From Duganella sp. 1411 (GTDB lineage: Bacteria; Pseudomonadota; Gammaproteobacteria; Burkholderiales; Burkholderiaceae_D), in NCBI RefSeq assembly GCF_017833525.1, contig NZ_JAFICD010000002.1:310001-374000 (forward strand): a stretch of DNA of 64,000 nucleotides, written 5' to 3'. Each line of letters opens with the position of its first letter. The stretch's first letter is position 1. Made by a program: the position numbers and the translations under genes. This document shows positions 61,146-64,000 of this stretch, one piece after another. The notes beneath the pieces were generated by a model. The model was not told the DNA's origin and ran no database searches. It worked only from the letters and a program-made list of their open reading frames with translations.

Positions 61146-61386
61146 TGGGTTTCCTTCATTGCTAAAGTTATGCCGACAATGTTACCTCAAGTCAAGATTT
61201 ATAGCATCAATAAAATGCGGCAGGGCAACAAATAAGCCTGTTGCATTTTGAAAATTAGCTTTTTGGTAAGTTTTGTGATAACTTGGCAAGCAAACAATTG
61301 TTATCCGCGATGGCGTTCGGCTGCACAACTACGGCGCCAGCCTGTATGATTTAAAAACCAACCGTCAGATACGTCATGGGAGAACG
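61146..61386. other. AT-richer divergent promoter region
   Basis: This 240-base gap between the divergent CheW and HD-domain genes is AT-rich (GTTTTGTGATAACTTGGC near 61269, CAATTGTTATC). I see possible promoter elements but no definite pair. GGGAGAACG at 61379 is the ribosome-binding site for the HD gene. Confidence 0.4.
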
Positions 61387-62046
61387 ATGAATAGCTTGCT
61401 GAGCAGCTGGCACCCTCGCCTGGTCGCGCTGGCCGGCGCCGCCCAGGGGTCCGACGGCGCGCACGACACCAACCACCTGCACCGCGTCTGGCGCAACGCC
61501 AACCTGCTGCTGGACGACTATCCCGAGGCCGATCCGCTGATCGTGCTGGCCGGCTGCTACCTGCACGATCTGGTCAACCTTCCCAAGAACGATCCGGAGC
61601 GCCACCTGGCCTCGCGCAAGGCGGCGCTGCTGGCAAGCCGCCAGCTGGCCGAACTGGACTTCCCGCCCAATAAGCTGGCGGCCGTCGCCCACGCCATCGA
61701 GAGCCACAGTTTTTCGGCCGGCATCCGTCCCGAGACCATCGAGGCGAAGATCGTGCAGGACGCCGACCGCCTCGACGCGCTTGGCGCGGTCGGCCTGGCG
61801 CGCCTGTTCTACACGGCCGGGCGCATGGGCACCGCGCTGGCGCACGCCGAAGATCCGATGGCGCTGCACCGCGAACTCGATGAAAAAGCCTATGCGCTGG
61901 ACCACATCGACACCAAGCTGGCCACGCTGCCCGGCAAAATGCAGACCGCCGCCGGCCGCCGCCTGGCGCAAACGCGCCTCAACGAGTTGACGGCCTTCCG
62001 CGACACCTTCATCGCCGAATGGGCCGCCAGCCCGGCGGCGCCCTGA
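61387..62046 (+). CDS. HD-domain phosphohydrolase
   Basis: A 219-aa HD-superfamily hydrolase with HDTNHLHRV, CYLHDLVNLP, AIESHSFSAG and VQDADRLDALGAVG, the metal-binding His/Asp residues of the YedJ-like type. Likely a nucleotide or phosphoester hydrolase; substrate unknown. It is followed at 41 bases by the MFS gene. Confidence 0.85.
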   Translation: MNSLLSSWHPRLVALAGAAQGSDGAHDTNHLHRVWRNANLLLDDYPEADPLIVLAGCYLHDLVNLPKNDPERHLASRKAALLASRQLAELDFPPNKLAAVAHAIESHSFSAGIRPETIEAKIVQDADRLDALGAVGLARLFYTAGRMGTALAHAEDPMALHRELDEKAYALDHIDTKLATLPGKMQTAAGRRLAQTRLNELTAFRDTFIAEWAASPAAP

Positions 62047-62087
62047 CCCCGCGTCATGACCGCGCACCACAATCCCCGCACCGCTCC

Positions 62088-63350
62088 ATGCTTATGACCC
62101 CACCTGATTCCGCCGCGCCGGCGGCGGCCGCACCGGCCGCGCCGGGCAATCTGAACTTCGTCCTGATCTGCGTGTTCATCGACATGCTGGGCATCGGCCT
62201 GATCGTGCCGGTGCTGCCGCTGCTGGTGGGCGAATTCACCGGCTCGCGCGACGACCAATCCTACTGGTTCGGCATCATGAGCGCCTCGTTCGGGCTAATG
62301 CAATTCATCTTCATGCCGATGCTCGGCGCCTTCAGCGACCGTGTCGGGCGCCGCCCGGTGCTGCTGTATTCGATGGCCGGCATGTGCATCAACTTCCTGA
62401 CCACCGCGTGGGCGCCGAACCTGGCGTGCCTGTTCATCGGCCGTATCATCGGCGGCATGTCGTCGGCCAGCATGTCGGTGGCGTCGGCCTACGCGTCGGA
62501 CATCTCGACGCCGGACAACCGCGCCAAGAGCTTCGGCAAGGTCGGCGCGGCGTTCGGCCTGGGTTTCATCTGCGGGCCGATGCTGGGCGGCCTGCTGGGC
62601 GGGGTCGACCTGCATCTGCCGTTCTACGTCGCCGCCGCGCTGTCGGCCGCCAATTTCGTCTACGGCTACTTCGCCGTGCCGGAATCGCTGCCGCAGGCGC
62701 GCCGCTCGGCCTTCCACATCGCCAAGATCAACCCCTTCGCCGCGCTGGGCAGGCTGGGACGGCGCCAGGACATCCGCGGCCTGATCGTCACGTTCGCGCT
62801 GGTCACCTGCGCGCAGATGATGCTGCAGACGACCTGGGTGCTCTACACCACGTTCCGCTTCGACTGGACGCCGGGCCAGAACGGCGCGGCGCTGTTTTGC
62901 GTCGGCGTCACCGCCGCCGTGGTGCAGGCCGGCCTGCTGGGGGTGCTGATCAAGCGCTTCGGCGAGGTGCGCCTGTCGCTGCTGGGGCTGACCTCGGGCT
63001 GCCTGACCTACCTGTTCTACGGACTGGCCACCCACGGCTGGATGATGTATGTGCTGATCCTGTGTAACGTGCTGTCGTTCGCCGTCGGCCCGGCGCTACA
63101 GGCCATCATCTCCAAGCAAACCCCGCCCGGCGAACAGGGCGAACTGATGGGTTCGCTGCAATCGATCAGCAGCATCGGCGTCATCTTCATGCCGTTGATC
63201 GGCGCCGCCATCCTTGGTAAAGTCAGCCATCTGCCGGCCGGCGACTGGCGCATCGGAACCACCTTCTTCGTCTGCGCGGCGATGCAGGCGGCGGCGATCC
63301 TGGTGGCGCGGCGCTACTTCGGCAACCATCACATGGAGGCCAAGTCATGA
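62088..63350 (+). CDS. TetA-like MFS drug exporter
   Basis: A 420-aa major facilitator with 12 hydrophobic segments. The N-terminal FIDMLGIGLIVPVLPLL, the motif A GAFSDRVGRRPVLL and the GFICGPMLGGLLGG motif C match the TCR/Tet (DHA1) group of drug:proton antiporters. The start is ATG 62088 or 62094. It is coupled by ATGA to the downstream solute-binding gene. Confidence 0.85.
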   Translation: MLMTPPDSAAPAAAAPAAPGNLNFVLICVFIDMLGIGLIVPVLPLLVGEFTGSRDDQSYWFGIMSASFGLMQFIFMPMLGAFSDRVGRRPVLLYSMAGMCINFLTTAWAPNLACLFIGRIIGGMSSASMSVASAYASDISTPDNRAKSFGKVGAAFGLGFICGPMLGGLLGGVDLHLPFYVAAALSAANFVYGYFAVPESLPQARRSAFHIAKINPFAALGRLGRRQDIRGLIVTFALVTCAQMMLQTTWVLYTTFRFDWTPGQNGAALFCVGVTAAVVQAGLLGVLIKRFGEVRLSLLGLTSGCLTYLFYGLATHGWMMYVLILCNVLSFAVGPALQAIISKQTPPGEQGELMGSLQSISSIGVIFMPLIGAAILGKVSHLPAGDWRIGTTFFVCAAMQAAAILVARRYFGNHHMEAKS

Positions 63351-64000
63351 CATCCTTCCCGCTCGCGGCCGCGACGGCCGCATTGGTGTCGGCGTTGCTG
63401 GCGCCGCACGCCACCGCCGGCTGCTCGCGCGACATCGCCGTTCCGGTATCCGCCAGCGGCGCCAGCGTGATCGCCGAGGGCCATGAGGTCAAAGGCATCT
63501 ACCCCGACCTGCTGCGCGAGCTGGGGCGCAAGGCCGGCTGCAAATTTGTCTTCACCGTGGTGCCGCGCGCGCGCCAGGTGGCGATGTACCGGATCGGCCA
63601 GGCCGACATCCTGGTGCCGGCCTCGCGCACGCCGGAGCGCGACAAGCACGGCACCTTCGTGCCGATGATTCACAACCGCCCGATGCTCATCTCGCTGGCC
63701 GGCGACCGCGCGCCGATCGCCAGCGCCCAGGAACTGCTGGAACGGCGCGAGCTGCGCGTGGCGGTGGTGCGCGGCTTCGACTACGGCGAACGCTACACGG
63801 CGCTGACCAATGAGCTGGCCAAGCAGGGCCGTTTGTTCAGCGAGGTCGACGTGACGGCCGTGGCGCGCCTGCTGCACGCGGGGGCGGTCGACCTGACCAT
63901 CATCGGGCCGACGCTGATGTCCGGCGCCATCCGCCGCGAGCCGCGCGTGCAAGGCTTGCAGGAGCGCTTGCGGGTCGAACCGATCCCCGAGCTGGCGTGG
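63347..64000 (+). CDS. Periplasmic solute-binding protein (3' end outside window)
   Basis: The first 218 codons of an exported protein. A signal peptide (ALVSALLAPHATAG) precedes a family-3-like binding domain: GIYPDLLRELGRKAGCKFVF, RIGQADILVPASRTPERD and LRVAVVRGFDYGE. Such proteins bind amino acids or act as two-component sensor modules. The ATG overlaps the MFS stop. The gene runs off the right edge. Confidence 0.75.
   Translation, partial: MTSFPLAAATAALVSALLAPHATAGCSRDIAVPVSASGASVIAEGHEVKGIYPDLLRELGRKAGCKFVFTVVPRARQVAMYRIGQADILVPASRTPERDKHGTFVPMIHNRPMLISLAGDRAPIASAQELLERRELRVAVVRGFDYGERYTALTNELAKQGRLFSEVDVTAVARLLHAGAVDLTIIGPTLMSGAIRREPRVQGLQERLRVEPIPELAW

Overview
The window looks like a chromosomal segment of a GC-rich betaproteobacterium of the family Oxalobacteraceae (Massilia / Duganella / Janthinobacterium type). 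This is inferred from the strong G/C third-position bias, the gene repertoire (glucarate catabolism, chemotaxis, copper efflux, many regulators) and scattered short palindromic repeats. I could not run a database search, so family assignments rest on motifs read by eye.

Layout. 1-3.4 kb is more AT-rich and looks acquired: a partial gene and a HExxH-type putative peptide hydroxylase, a broken ORF, a small secreted protein and a degenerate tRNA with its terminator. 3.5-9.6 kb holds an unknown protein, a secreted serine hydrolase, a gene remnant, an NlpC/P60-like hydrolase and a NarL-type two-component pair. 9.8-13.7 kb is a D-glucarate/galactarate uptake and dehydration module with its LysR regulator. 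13.7-15.1 kb is a DJ-1 family protein and a TetR repressor that share an identical operator. 15.1-18 kb has a PAP2 phosphatase, a half-size EamA transporter and an orphan sensor kinase. 17.9-21.9 kb is an ExbB/ExbD-type energy-transducing operon with an unusual large partner protein. 22-28.9 kb has a DUF72 protein, a CLC channel, a copper-handling operon (His-rich protein, TolC-like protein, multicopper oxidase) and a persulfide dioxygenase-like metallo-beta-lactamase protein. 29-31.7 kb has an M28 peptidase, a GNAT acetyltransferase and a glycine-zipper protein.

The most interesting part is 31.9-56.7 kb. Two operon-like arms encode a Ser/Thr kinase, an FtsW/RodA-type membrane protein with an added periplasmic domain, a probable FHA-like protein, an SH3b membrane protein, a PP2C phosphatase and an FHA protein (plus strand). 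On the minus strand are a very large penicillin-binding transpeptidase, an HTH protein, two unknown proteins, a Lon-like Ser/Lys protein, an SPFH/zinc-ribbon protein and a SHOCT-kinase-coiled-coil-SUMF1 protein. The mix of kinase, phosphatase, FHA, SEDS polymerase and PBP recalls the actinobacterial pstP-rodA-pbpA-pknA/B cluster, but the architectures differ. I infer a phospho-regulated cell-wall or envelope system. A 4-kb block of ordinary metabolic genes (40.4-44.3 kb) sits between the arms.

56.9-64 kb holds small envelope proteins (one with Ca-binding-type repeats), an RNase H-like protein, a chemoreceptor with its CheW, an HD-domain hydrolase, a TetA-like MFS exporter and the start of a periplasmic solute-binding protein. 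Short GTAGGGCGGATTAG-type palindromes recur at 28.9, 42.5, 46.8 and 58.9 kb. No rRNA, CRISPR array, complete insertion sequence or complete prophage was seen.
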